The notes under the pieces are model-generated. The model was not told the origin of the DNA. It saw only the letters and a list, made by a program, of their open reading frames with translations, and did not search any database. This document shows positions 26,651 to 36,019 of a stretch of 64,000 bases of DNA, piece by piece. The first letter of the stretch is position 1; each line of letters starts with the position of its first letter. This DNA comes from Tyzzerella sp. Its GTDB lineage: Bacteria > Bacillota > Clostridia > Lachnospirales > Anaerotignaceae. Location of the stretch: assembly GCA_019415525.1 (NCBI GenBank), contig DXZA01000067.1, forward strand, positions 62,001 to 126,000. Reading direction: 5' to 3'. Position numbers and translations under genes: made by a program.

Positions 26651-27520
26651 CTAATTTTTCGCAGTAGCAAAAACACTACCCATAACAAGACATATTCCAA
26701 TTATTTTAAATAATGATACAGGCTCTGAAAATATTAATATACCAAGAACAGAAGCCACAACAGGCTCAAGTGAAGCAGTTATTGATGCATTGGCAGCTTT
26801 AACACCATAAAGACCTTTTGTATATGCCATATAAGGCAAAACACCTGTTATAATACTTGATAATATAAAATCTAAAACAACACCATTTTCATATATTCTA
26901 AAAATAAGATTTGAAATATCTACAAATGGTATAATACCAATAGTAACAAATAAAAAAGTATATGTTGTTACAGCTGCTGAAGAATATCCTTTTTCCATAG
27001 CACATTTACCGAATATAGAATATAACGCATATCCAAAACCTGAACATAAACCAAATATAACACCTTTAAGTGATATATTTTCTCCTTTTCCAAGACCTGT
27101 AACCATACAACACCCTATAAAAGTAACTAAAACAATAATTATTTTATTTTTTGTAATTTTATCATTAAATATAAAAACAGAAATAATCATAACTATAGCA
27201 GGAGCAGTATAAAGAAGTATTGCAGCAACACTCATACCTGTTTCTATTATAGAGTTCATATAGCACATATTAAAAAAGAGATAACTTAGTATTCCTGTAC
27301 CGAAAAAATATTTAATATCAGAAAATTTATTAAGTTTTAATTTTTCTTTATGCTTAGGAAAATATATTAAAAAACACACTAAAAATGTTATAAATCCTCT
27401 TACAAAAAGAAGTTCTGTTGTAGAAAATCCAAGAGAAGTTAAATTTTTTGTAAATACTCCAAGAGTTCCCCACATTATAGCAGCAGATAATATAAGAATA
27501 TAAGATATATTTTTTCTCAA
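26651..27520 (-). CDS. DMT-superfamily (EamA) transporter
   Basis: This 289-residue protein has ten hydrophobic segments arranged as two EamA repeats (about residues 5-140 and 150-285); MWGTLGVFTKNLTSLGFS and the closing SEPVSLFKIIGICLVMGSVF are typical. It probably moves a small metabolite across the membrane; the substrate is unknown. Its TTG start overlaps the stop of the upstream ATPase gene, so translation is coupled to the ABC transporter operon. The two systems may handle the same compound in opposite directions (inference). Confidence 0.85.
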   Translation of the reverse strand: MRKNISYILILSAAIMWGTLGVFTKNLTSLGFSTTELLFVRGFITFLVCFLIYFPKHKEKLKLNKFSDIKYFFGTGILSYLFFNMCYMNSIIETGMSVAAILLYTAPAIVMIISVFIFNDKITKNKIIIVLVTFIGCCMVTGLGKGENISLKGVIFGLCSGFGYALYSIFGKCAMEKGYSSAAVTTYTFLFVTIGIIPFVDISNLIFRIYENGVVLDFILSSIITGVLPYMAYTKGLYGVKAANASITASLEPVVASVLGILIFSEPVSLFKIIGICLVMGSVFATAKN

Positions 27521-28125
27521 TTTTCATTCAACCTCTTTTCTACAAAAGAATTTATAGGACTGCTATCAACACACAAAACTATACAATCCATATTAAAAGC
27601 CTCTTGTATATCATGTGTTATAAAAAAGCAAGTTTTACCTTTTGTAAACTCATTTACGGTTTCTATAACTTTATTTTTAGTATTTTCATCAAGACCTTTA
27701 AAAGGTTCATCAAAATAATATTCATCACCATTAAAAGCTAATGCTCTAGCTATGGCAACTCTTCTTTTCATACCACCACTTAGATTTTTACAAATAGTAT
27801 CTTTATCATTTAAAAGCCCCATTTTTTCAATTATATCAATGCAAAATTTATAATCACTATTAACAGCCATTAAATTTTCAATAACAGTAAAACCTATAAA
27901 AATCCTATCCTCTTGAAATACAACAGACTTTTTACTATTTTTATGTACAACACTACCTTTATCAATATTTTCAAGTCCCATAAGTATTCTTAAAAGGGTT
28001 GTTTTACCTTGTCCAGAAGACCCAAAAAAACAATATTTTTTCCCACATTGAAAAGTATATGATAAATTTGAAATAACACTTTTATTATCATAACTTTTAT
28101 ATATACTTTTAAGTTCTATTGTCAT
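27517..28125 (-). CDS. ABC transporter ATP-binding protein, SsuB/TauB-like
   Basis: This 202-residue ATPase has Walker A GSSGQGKTT (near residue 35), signature NLSGGMKRRVAIARAL, and Walker B leading to YYFDEPFKGLDE, followed by the switch His in FITHD. It is shorter than most SsuB/TauB proteins (about 250 residues), mainly because of a short C-terminus. It overlaps the permease gene by ATGA. Substrate not determinable. Confidence 0.9.
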   Translation of the reverse strand: MTIELKSIYKSYDNKSVISNLSYTFQCGKKYCFFGSSGQGKTTLLRILMGLENIDKGSVVHKNSKKSVVFQEDRIFIGFTVIENLMAVNSDYKFCIDIIEKMGLLNDKDTICKNLSGGMKRRVAIARALAFNGDEYYFDEPFKGLDENTKNKVIETVNEFTKGKTCFFITHDIQEAFNMDCIVLCVDSSPINSFVEKRLNEN

Positions 28126-28886
28126 TTTATCCTCCTTTCAAAAATCTTTTTTATAAAATATATAATGATTTTTTCAAGAACTATACTTATTATAACAACA
28201 ACAGCAGTCCATGTAAAAAGCTCCAATGTTTCAAGATATATTTTACTATCATAAATAACAGAACCTATTGATATTTTAGGCGAACTTATAACTTCTGCCG
28301 CTATACCTGACTTCCAAGCAAGACCTAAAGCAACTGTAAATGCTGAAGAAATATATGGTATAAGCTGTGGAATATATATATACTTTAATTTTTTAAAAAA
28401 ATTAAATTCAAAAACTTTTGATACCTCTATAAGCTCATTACTTGTTTTTGAAAGACCTTCATATATATTAGTCCATACAATAGGAGATGTCATTATAAAA
28501 ACAATAAATGCAGGTACATTATCAGTTTTTATCCAAATAAGAGCAAGTATTATAAAAGATGCCACAGGTGTTGATTTTAATATGCTAAAAAAAGGATATA
28601 AAAAATCATATACAAATTTAATTTTATATGAAATAAAAGCTGTTATAATACCAAATATAACACCAAAAAAATACCCTTTCATTATTCTCCAAATAGAATA
28701 AAAACAAGTCATCCAAAAGTCATACTCTGTTATTTTTTTTATAATATTTAGTAATACATCAAAAGGAGATACTATAAGTATCTCCTTTCCAACAGCTTTA
28801 TAAATACATTGCCATATAAAAAGCCATATAAAGGCAATTATTATTTTTTTAAATTTATTATTCTGAAATATAGTAGAAATTTTCAT
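28122..28886 (-). CDS. ABC transporter permease, SsuC/TauC-like
   Basis: This 254-residue BPD-type permease has about six membrane helices and an EAA-type loop near residue 150 (EVSKVFEFNFFKKLKYIYIPQLIPY). The C-terminal part IAAEVISSPKISIGSVIYDS resembles nitrate/sulfonate/taurine permeases. Its start lies 29 bases inside the end of the binding-protein gene, giving tight translational coupling. Confidence 0.9.
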   Translation of the reverse strand: MKISTIFQNNKFKKIIIAFIWLFIWQCIYKAVGKEILIVSPFDVLLNIIKKITEYDFWMTCFYSIWRIMKGYFFGVIFGIITAFISYKIKFVYDFLYPFFSILKSTPVASFIILALIWIKTDNVPAFIVFIMTSPIVWTNIYEGLSKTSNELIEVSKVFEFNFFKKLKYIYIPQLIPYISSAFTVALGLAWKSGIAAEVISSPKISIGSVIYDSKIYLETLELFTWTAVVVIISIVLEKIIIYFIKKIFERRIK

Positions 28887-29877
28887 CAGGAAGTTTTCCT
28901 CCTATTGATTTAGGTTCATATCTATATAAAATATTATAAAAACCTTCTATACTTTCTTTCATTTCTTTACCATCAATATAAACTATATTACAGTTAGGTA
29001 TAGCTTTAAGAGCAACAGCAGCTTTTGGCATAATACCATATTTTTCAACAAGCTGTGATGCACTTTCCATATCAGAATTTACAAACTCAATAGAATCTTC
29101 ATATTCATCAAGAAATTCATCAAATGCTTCTTTATTATTTTCTATAAAATCGTTTCTTGCAACAATACTACCCATTGAAAGAACAGTTCCATCAGAAACC
29201 TTATTCCATTCATCAGTAATATCAAGAGCAATTCTAATTTCTGGGTCAGTTGAAAGAGCAGCAGTAACATTAGGTTCTGGAACAAGTGCTATTTGAGCAT
29301 TTCCGGAAACAAGTTCTGTCACAGCCTCAGCATGTTCTGTTTTATATTCTATTTCAGCATCTGTAATACCATTTTTCTCAAGTATATAATTTATAGCATA
29401 TTCTGGAACAGCACCTTTTCCAGAAGCAACTATTTTTTTACCTGAAAGGTCACTAATACTTTGTATCTCATTACCTTTTTCAAGTATATAAAGAACACCA
29501 AGAGTATTAAGAGCAGAAAGTTTTACTTCTCCTTCTGTTTTATTATAAAGTACAGCAGCTGCATTTGTAGGAACTGCGGCAATATCAATTTCACCATTTA
29601 TAATTTTACCATTAAGTTCATCTGGAGATGATGCAATAACAAAATTATAATCATTTTCAGATGTACCATTTTCATCTTCTTCCATAAGTTTAACAGCACC
29701 AATACCAGTTGGCCCTTTTATTACACCTATATTTATAGTGGTTTTTTCTATAGGTTTTGTATTTTCTGTAACTGTATTTTCATTTTGAACATCATTATTT
29801 TTACTACTACAACCTGATAATGCACCAAAAGCTAAAACAGCAGTCATTAAAAGTGCTGTAATTTTTATTTTTTTCAT
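28858..29877 (-). CDS. NMT1/SsuA-like ABC transporter substrate-binding lipoprotein
   Basis: This 339-residue lipoprotein has a signal peptide with lipobox LSGCSS (mature Cys near residue 23), then a two-lobed NMT1-type domain. Motifs such as INIGVIKGPTGIGAVKLMEE and DLSGKKIVASGKGAVPEYA resemble the sulfonate/nitrate/thiamine-precursor class. It should be anchored to the outer face of the membrane. The ligand is unknown: no sulfonatase, thiamine gene or TPP riboswitch is adjacent. It is the first gene of binding protein-permease-ATPase-DMT. Confidence 0.9.
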   Translation of the reverse strand: MKKIKITALLMTAVLAFGALSGCSSKNNDVQNENTVTENTKPIEKTTINIGVIKGPTGIGAVKLMEEDENGTSENDYNFVIASSPDELNGKIINGEIDIAAVPTNAAAVLYNKTEGEVKLSALNTLGVLYILEKGNEIQSISDLSGKKIVASGKGAVPEYAINYILEKNGITDAEIEYKTEHAEAVTELVSGNAQIALVPEPNVTAALSTDPEIRIALDITDEWNKVSDGTVLSMGSIVARNDFIENNKEAFDEFLDEYEDSIEFVNSDMESASQLVEKYGIMPKAAVALKAIPNCNIVYIDGKEMKESIEGFYNILYRYEPKSIGGKLPDENFYYISE

Positions 29878-29942
29878 AATAGCACTCCCTCCAAGAGTAA
29901 AATATATTTTAAAAAAATTATACTAAGTTAACATTTTATAAA

Positions 29943-29971
29943 ATTATAACAATCTATATAATTACTGTCAA
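29943..29971 (-). promoter_or_regulatory. Promoter of the ABC transporter operon
   Basis: TTGACA and TATAAT on the minus strand, both perfect, are spaced by 17 bases, about 65 bases upstream of the binding-protein start. Confidence 0.8.
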
Positions 29972-30029
29972 GTATTGTTAAATCAATAAATATCTATCTT
30001 CATAATCATAGATTTTATTGATAAACGAT

Positions 30030-30063
30030 AAAAAACAACCATAAAATTATGGTTGTTTTTTAT
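30030..30063 (-). terminator. Terminator of addA
   Basis: AAAAAACAACCATA and TATGGTTGTTTTTT form a perfect 14-bp stem with an AAAT loop, just after the addA stop. Confidence 0.9.
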
Positions 30064-30065
30064 AA

Positions 30066-33000
30066 CTAAATATATATTTCGCATTTGTTTTCAAAAGAAT
30101 AAATAATACATTCTTTAACTTTTTTACCTGTAATTCTTTCAAGTGCTAATTTATAAAGTTCAAGCTGAATTTTATATCGTTTTTCAATTTCATCAATGCT
30201 AGCCCTATCACTTTTATAATCAATAAGAACTATTTCATCATCTTCATAAAAATAACAGTCAATTATACCATGAACCATCATTTTTTCCTCTATATCCTTA
30301 TATTCGTCATCTTTAAATATTTCATAAGGTGTAAGACCAAATGCAAATGGTGTTTCTTTAAATATTTTATTGCTGTTTCTTAATCGTTTTGCTAGTTCAG
30401 ATTTAAAGAAATATATAAAAGGATAATTTCTTATAGCCATAACTTCATCTTTTTCAAATGTACCGTTCTCCCCAAGACTGTCTATAAACTCTTGTATTTC
30501 AGAAACTGTGTATTCTTTTGAAAAATCGATTTTTTCCATAACAGTATGTATAAGAGTTCCTTTTGCTTTTTTAGAAATTTCTTTATTTTCTTCAAAATTA
30601 GGTATTTCAAAATCACTTTCGTCAGCAAAGATATTATTTTCAGAATACTCTCTTATATAAACATTTCGTTTAATTTCTGATATAGATATATTTGAAGGTA
30701 ATATAGTAGATTTAATATTAGGATAAATCCAATTCATTTTTTCTCTTATAGTATCTTTATATCCACTATAATCCTTTGTATAATCAAAATTTTTAAAATC
30801 TATTTCATTATCATTTTCTTCAGAATTTGATTTTATCATATCTTCAATTTCTGTTTTATCATGGAAATATATTTTCCATTCTGAAATATCATTATAATAT
30901 TCTGTATTTTCTGTAATATTTTCAACACCAGCAATATTAAATATTTTTTCACCTTCTCTGTGTCTAACAAGAGCAGGCATAATCCAATCCATATAATTTG
31001 ATGCTTTAAGCATTTTATAAGGTGAAAGAGTTTCTTTTGCACCTAAAGTATCTGTAATATAGCCTGTACATTTTTTAGATATATCAGAAATACTTCCAAT
31101 AAGTATAAGTTTCTCTTTAGCTCTTGTAAGTGCAACATAAAGTACTCTTAATTCTTCTGATATATTTTCTCTGTCAATTTCCTGTGCCAAAACAAATTTT
31201 GTTATATTAGAATATTTAACTCTATTTTCAAAATCTATATAATCTCCACCTATACCTAAATCTTGATGTAGAAGAAGGCTATCTCGTATATCTGTTTTAT
31301 TAAAACCTTTACCCATTCCTGCAACAAAAACAACAGGAAACTCAAGACCTTTACTTTTATGTATAGACATAATTCTTACAATATTATCATTCTCACCGGT
31401 AATAGAAGCCTCTCCAGCCTCAATATCATTTTTACGAACTCTTTCAATATATCGAACAAAATGAAAAAGACCTTTAAAGCTACTTTTTTCATATTCTTCA
31501 GCTTTTTCAATAAGAAGTCGTAAATTTGCTTGTTTTATTTTTCCACCATATGTGCCACCAACATAGTCAAAATAGCCTGTTTTAATATATATATTTCTTA
31601 TAATTTCACTTACAGAAGTATATTCAGAAATATCTCTGAAATAATTTAAAATATCAAAAAATTCAGAAAGCCTTTTAGATGTATACTCATTTTTTTCTTC
31701 AGAATTTATATAATTAATAGCACAGTTATAAAAACTATCATTTTTACCAGTAATTTTAATATCAACAAGTTCATCACTTGTAAATCTGAAAACAGGCGAC
31801 CTTAAAACACCAATAAAAGGTATATCCTGTAAAGGATTATCTATTATTTTAAGAAAATCAATTATTGTTTCAACTTCAACAGTATCAAAATAACCTGTTG
31901 TAGCCTCTGCATATGCTGGTATAAGTTCTTTTTCAAAAACTTCAGAAAAAGCGTCAGTCCAATTCTTTTTGCTTCTTAAAAGTACCGTTATATCTTTATA
32001 TTCAAGTTTTCTGTAATCATTTAATTTTTTATCAAAAACCATATAATTACTGTCTATAAGTTCTTTTATTCTTTTTGCTGTAAAATAAGCCTCTGTTTCG
32101 GCAGTTGTAATTTCAGCAATATCAGTATCTATATTATCATTATTTTTTTTCTCAATAACATGTAATTCTATATTTCCACCTACATTATTTTCAGTTTCAG
32201 GGAATTTAGCACCTGCATAAAGTGCAGCTCTATCATCATATACTATTTCCCCTAAATCCTTAGTCATAAGCTGACGGAATATAAAATTTATACCATAAAG
32301 AACATTTGCCCTACTTCTAAAATTTTTAAAAAGGTCAATACGTTTTTCTTTACCTTCACATTCTGTATCGAATTTTTCATATTTTTCCATAAATATTTCA
32401 GGTTTTGCAAGTCTGAAACGATATATGCTTTGTTTAACATCACCTACAAGAAATCTATTATTTTCCCCTCTGTATTTTTTTGATATTGCAGAAAGAACCA
32501 TTTCTTGTATAAAGTTACTATCTTGATATTCATCAATAAGTATTTCATCATATCTTTCTTGTAATTCTTTAGCAATTTTTGAAGGTATAGGATTATCAAT
32601 AGTTGAATTTTCATCAAGAAGAATTTTAATACAAAAATGACCATAATCATTAAAATCCATAATCATTCTTTCAGCTTTTTCTTTATTATATTTTTCTGTA
32701 AAAAGCATTGTAACTTTAATAAGTTCTTTTATTATAGGTTCCATTTTAGATATAAGAGAAAGGGAAAATTTAGGTTCAACACTAAAATATTTCTCACCTA
32801 ATTTTTCAAAACTATCTTTTGCATCTTTACGAAGTTTTTTTACCATTTCAGCAATATCTTTATATTCACCTTTATAAACCCCTATTCTTTTTACAAACTG
32901 AACATTTTTATAAGCATCATAACAAGAATAAAAACTTTCGCCAATATTGTTATAAAATTCCAAAATAGAATTATATTCCTTTTCAATAGACTCTTTATAA

Positions 33001-33743
33001 CTTTCCGGACCATTTGGAGAATTTACAATATTTAAAGCACCTTTAATATCATTAAGTATACCTTCTGTTTCAAACTTTATATTTTCTGTTATAAGCCTTC
33101 CCCATTTTGTATCGTCAATAGTATAGTTAGGCTCAATATGAAACTCATTTATTATTTCTTCAGCCCATTTTTTAGGATATGGATTACTTTGCAAAAATGT
33201 ATATACCTTCATTATAATATCTCTTAAACCTGTATCTTTTGTTCCTCCACCATAACTTTCAACAAGATTTAAAAATCCTTCATTATCTTCAGAGTCATAA
33301 AGTTCTTCAAAAAGTTCGTCCATAACCTCAGATTTTAAAAGTTCTGTTTCTGCATTATCAGCAGTACGAACAGAAGGGTCTATTCCTACAATATTATAAT
33401 TTTCCTTTACAGTTTTTAGAAAAAATGAATCTATTGTTTTTATATCCGCACGATTTAAATAAGTAAGCTGTTTTTGAAGATGTTCATTTTCAGGGTCATC
33501 GTTTAATTTCTTAACAATAGCATCACCTATTCTTTCACACATTTCGCCAGCTGCTGCTTTTGTAAAAGTAACAACAAGAAGTCTATCTATATCCAAAGGA
33601 TTTTCACCTTCTGTTATAAGACTTATAATACGCTCAACTAAAACAGCAGTTTTTCCAGAGCCTGCTGCTGCTGCTACAAGAATATCACCGTTTCTCTCAT
33701 TTATAGCTTGCCATTGTTCATTTGTCCAAGTTCCCTGTCCCAT
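30066..33743 (-). CDS. addA: ATP-dependent helicase/nuclease subunit A (AddA)
   Basis: This 1225-residue UvrD-like superfamily 1 helicase with a C-terminal nuclease domain belongs to the AddAB double-strand-break resection complex. Walker A is AAAAGSGKTAVLVERI (near residue 30); later motifs are DEYQDSN, VGDVKQSIYRFR, MSIHKSKGLEFPVVF and VLYVALTRAKEKL. The RecB-type nuclease motif HGIIDCYF...IVLIDYKSD is near residue 1165. ATG at 33743 follows GAGG by eight bases. AddB normally lies directly upstream, but here a 196-residue unknown gene occupies that place. Confidence 0.95.
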   Translation of the reverse strand: MGQGTWTNEQWQAINERNGDILVAAAAGSGKTAVLVERIISLITEGENPLDIDRLLVVTFTKAAAGEMCERIGDAIVKKLNDDPENEHLQKQLTYLNRADIKTIDSFFLKTVKENYNIVGIDPSVRTADNAETELLKSEVMDELFEELYDSEDNEGFLNLVESYGGGTKDTGLRDIIMKVYTFLQSNPYPKKWAEEIINEFHIEPNYTIDDTKWGRLITENIKFETEGILNDIKGALNIVNSPNGPESYKESIEKEYNSILEFYNNIGESFYSCYDAYKNVQFVKRIGVYKGEYKDIAEMVKKLRKDAKDSFEKLGEKYFSVEPKFSLSLISKMEPIIKELIKVTMLFTEKYNKEKAERMIMDFNDYGHFCIKILLDENSTIDNPIPSKIAKELQERYDEILIDEYQDSNFIQEMVLSAISKKYRGENNRFLVGDVKQSIYRFRLAKPEIFMEKYEKFDTECEGKEKRIDLFKNFRSRANVLYGINFIFRQLMTKDLGEIVYDDRAALYAGAKFPETENNVGGNIELHVIEKKNNDNIDTDIAEITTAETEAYFTAKRIKELIDSNYMVFDKKLNDYRKLEYKDITVLLRSKKNWTDAFSEVFEKELIPAYAEATTGYFDTVEVETIIDFLKIIDNPLQDIPFIGVLRSPVFRFTSDELVDIKITGKNDSFYNCAINYINSEEKNEYTSKRLSEFFDILNYFRDISEYTSVSEIIRNIYIKTGYFDYVGGTYGGKIKQANLRLLIEKAEEYEKSSFKGLFHFVRYIERVRKNDIEAGEASITGENDNIVRIMSIHKSKGLEFPVVFVAGMGKGFNKTDIRDSLLLHQDLGIGGDYIDFENRVKYSNITKFVLAQEIDRENISEELRVLYVALTRAKEKLILIGSISDISKKCTGYITDTLGAKETLSPYKMLKASNYMDWIMPALVRHREGEKIFNIAGVENITENTEYYNDISEWKIYFHDKTEIEDMIKSNSEENDNEIDFKNFDYTKDYSGYKDTIREKMNWIYPNIKSTILPSNISISEIKRNVYIREYSENNIFADESDFEIPNFEENKEISKKAKGTLIHTVMEKIDFSKEYTVSEIQEFIDSLGENGTFEKDEVMAIRNYPFIYFFKSELAKRLRNSNKIFKETPFAFGLTPYEIFKDDEYKDIEEKMMVHGIIDCYFYEDDEIVLIDYKSDRASIDEIEKRYKIQLELYKLALERITGKKVKECIIYSFENKCEIYI

Positions 33744-33757
33744 ATATAACACCTCTT

Positions 33758-34348
33758 TTATTCTGCTGCTTTTTCAAGCCTTCTACTTATAGAAATATAT
33801 CTAGTAAATGAATCATAAAATTCTTTAAAAGAATTATAGCAGAAATTTTCAACAAAGGCTAATGCAAAGGGGCTAAGATTATCTTTTTGAAATATATATT
33901 TAGCTATTGTTATTGAAAAAAGTTTTTGAAACTCCTGTTCATATTCATTAATACATTTACTAAGTAATTTATAAACTTTTTTCTCTGCATTATTAAACAA
34001 AAAAACATTAAAAAGATATTTCTCCATAATATTTTCATTAATAAGACTTTTTTCCTTTTGTAAAATTTTCAAAACATTGTGTATAGCCATTACCTTAAAA
34101 AATCTTCTACCACGTTCTCTATCCATAATAAAAATATTGTTATAGAAAAAATTATTTTCACATTCTGTTTCAACAAAATATTCATACATATCAGCTTCCG
34201 TACTTTCTATTGAAAATTCAAAAAAATTCATATAAAAGCTATTTTTAATATTAGATGCTCTATTCATATAAAATTCTTTTGCACTTTCAATACTTTCACG
34301 TATAATCTCTGTTTTTTTAGTACATATATTTAAAAGAGTAAGTATCAT
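33758..34348 (-). CDS. Hypothetical protein immediately upstream of addA
   Basis: I do not recognise this 196-residue protein. It is predominantly helical and rich in Phe, Tyr, Asn and Glu, without a signal peptide or clear membrane span. No nuclease or helicase motif is visible, so it is not a truncated AddB that I can identify. It has a strong GGGGAGG site and is separated from addA by 14 bases, so the two are cotranscribed. Its consistent spacing suggests a role linked to AddA, but this is inference. Confidence 0.6.
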   Translation of the reverse strand: MILTLLNICTKKTEIIRESIESAKEFYMNRASNIKNSFYMNFFEFSIESTEADMYEYFVETECENNFFYNNIFIMDRERGRRFFKVMAIHNVLKILQKEKSLINENIMEKYLFNVFLFNNAEKKVYKLLSKCINEYEQEFQKLFSITIAKYIFQKDNLSPFALAFVENFCYNSFKEFYDSFTRYISISRRLEKAAE

Positions 34349-34462
34349 AAAAAATTCCTCCCCAAAAATTTATAGTACCATTTTAAACATTATACATATT
34401 TACTTTCAAATTTTTCGTTAGCGTAAATTGACAGACAATATTTAAAACATATTTATTTCAAC

Positions 34463-34499
34463 AAAAAAACTGCTTATTATAAATAAAATAAGCAGTTTT
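34463..34499 (-). terminator. Terminator of the mgtE operon
   Basis: ACTGCTTATT and AATAAGCAGT pair on the minus strand with a U7 tract, five bases after the second mgtE stop. Confidence 0.9.
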
Positions 34500-34503
34500 C
34501 TAA

Positions 34504-35850
34504 TTAAAATATAAATATATTAGCCAAATTAAAGAATATAAGTAAAGTAATAACATCAACAATAGTTGATATAAAAGGTCCTGCCATTATTGCAGGGTCA
34601 ATATTAAGTTTTTTTGCAATTATAGGTAATATACTACCTACTGTTTTTGCAACAACAACAATACAAACAATACTTAATGATACTGTTAAATTAACAATAT
34701 AATTTTGTGGTTTTAAAATCATAAGTCTTATAAAATTAACAGTAGCAAGGCATAAACCGCATATTGCACCAACTCTTATTTCTTTCCATATTACCTTAAA
34801 AATATGACGTGTTCTTATTTCACCAAGAGCCATACCACGAATAATAAGTGTTGATGACTGACTTCCTGCATTTCCTCCTGTATCCATAAGTAAAGGTACA
34901 AATGAAGCAAGTATTACAACAGATGATAATAAATCTTCATATTTTCCTATTATACTTCCTGTAAGAGTTCCAGAAACCATTAAAATAAGAAGCCACATTA
35001 TTCTATTTTTTGAAAGTTCCCATACACTTGTTTTTAAGTACTCATCTTCTGAAGGAACAAGACCAGACATTTTTTCTATATCTTCTGTACTTTCTTCATC
35101 AATAACATCAACAATATCATCTACAGTAATAATACCTAACATAGTATTATTATCATCTGTTACAGCCATTGATATAAGATTATATTTTTTAAAAAGTTGT
35201 GCTGCATACTCTCTGTCATCATTAACATTCACACTTATAACATCTTCTATCATAAGATTTTCTATAATTTCATCTTTATCAGCAAATATAAGGGTTTTTA
35301 AATACACAACACCTTTTAATATGTAATTTTCATCTGTAACATAACAGCTATAAAGAGTTTTTTTATCTTCTCCAGTTGCTTTTATTATTTTCATAGCTTC
35401 TTCAACAGTATTTTTAATATTAAGCTGTACATACTCAACAGTCATAATACTTCCTGCTGAATTTTCAGGATAATTTAAAAATTTATTTATAATTTCTCTT
35501 CTGTTTTCATCTGTATTTTTAAGAATTTTAATTACAGTTTCAGGAGATGCTTCTGAGAGGATATCAACAGCATCATCAATAAAAATATTTTCTATAACTC
35601 CCTTTAATTTCTCATCAGACATATTGGCAATAAGCTCTTGACACATATCTTCATCAACATACATAAGTACTTCAGCACAAAGCTCATTATCCATAATATT
35701 AAAAACAAAAAGCTGATTTTCAAGAGAAAGGTCTTCAAGAAAATCAGCAATATTTACAGCATTTGACTCTTTAAGCTCCTCAATAAGATTTGGGATATTA
35801 TTATCTTTAAGGAGTTTTGCAAGTTTTTTGCTAACAAGTGTTTTTTCCAT
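34504..35850 (-). CDS. mgtE: Magnesium transporter MgtE, second copy
   Basis: This 448-residue Mg2+ channel has a cytosolic N domain (residues 1-125), two CBS domains (about 130-255) and five membrane helices (about 280-448). The transmembrane signature PLLMDTGGNAGSQSSTLIIRG is visible near residue 320, and acidic residues in the N and CBS domains are positioned for Mg2+ gating as in known MgtE. It is clearly paralogous to the gene upstream. ATG at 35850 follows GAGG by eight bases. A 28-residue short frame and an RNA hairpin lie between the two mgtE genes. Confidence 0.95.
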   Translation of the reverse strand: MEKTLVSKKLAKLLKDNNIPNLIEELKESNAVNIADFLEDLSLENQLFVFNIMDNELCAEVLMYVDEDMCQELIANMSDEKLKGVIENIFIDDAVDILSEASPETVIKILKNTDENRREIINKFLNYPENSAGSIMTVEYVQLNIKNTVEEAMKIIKATGEDKKTLYSCYVTDENYILKGVVYLKTLIFADKDEIIENLMIEDVISVNVNDDREYAAQLFKKYNLISMAVTDDNNTMLGIITVDDIVDVIDEESTEDIEKMSGLVPSEDEYLKTSVWELSKNRIMWLLILMVSGTLTGSIIGKYEDLLSSVVILASFVPLLMDTGGNAGSQSSTLIIRGMALGEIRTRHIFKVIWKEIRVGAICGLCLATVNFIRLMILKPQNYIVNLTVSLSIVCIVVVAKTVGSILPIIAKKLNIDPAIMAGPFISTIVDVITLLIFFNLANIFIF

Positions 35851-35875
35851 ATCTTTCACCTCATTTTTATTCAGT

Positions 35876-35930
35876 CCAAAAAGACCTTTAAAAACAAGGT
35901 TTTATTTATGTTTTAAAAAAGGCTTTTTGG
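35876..35930 (-). other. RNA hairpin between the second short frame and the second mgtE
   Basis: CCAAAAAG and CTTTTTGG pair, extended by CC/GG, TTT/AAA and AAAAC/GTTTT with small internal loops. The 5' arm contains the last six codons of the upstream short frame, so a translating ribosome would melt it. There is no U tract after the stem and it does not cover the mgtE ribosome binding site. Confidence 0.6.
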
Positions 35931-35999
35931 TACTAATATACAATATTCTGTTTTTAAAATTAAAATATTAATACTACCGCACCCGTCACAGCCTTCCAT
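35913..35999 (-). CDS. Putative leader peptide 2, 28 residues
   Basis: A short frame encodes MEGCDGCGS, then a hydrophobic stretch and a C-terminal VPKSLF. It starts eight bases after GAGG, 20 bases downstream of the first mgtE stop. The start resembles that of leader peptide 1 (Met-Asp/Glu-Gly, then Cys-Gly with an acidic or Ser residue), and the DNA around the start is more GC-rich than its surroundings. Its 3' end forms one arm of a long hairpin. I infer a cis-acting regulatory peptide or small functional peptide linked to Mg2+ transport; translation is unproven. Confidence 0.55.
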   Translation of the reverse strand: MEGCDGCGSINILILKTEYCILVPKSLF

Positions 36000-36019
36000 A
36001 AAACTCACCTCATATTTAT

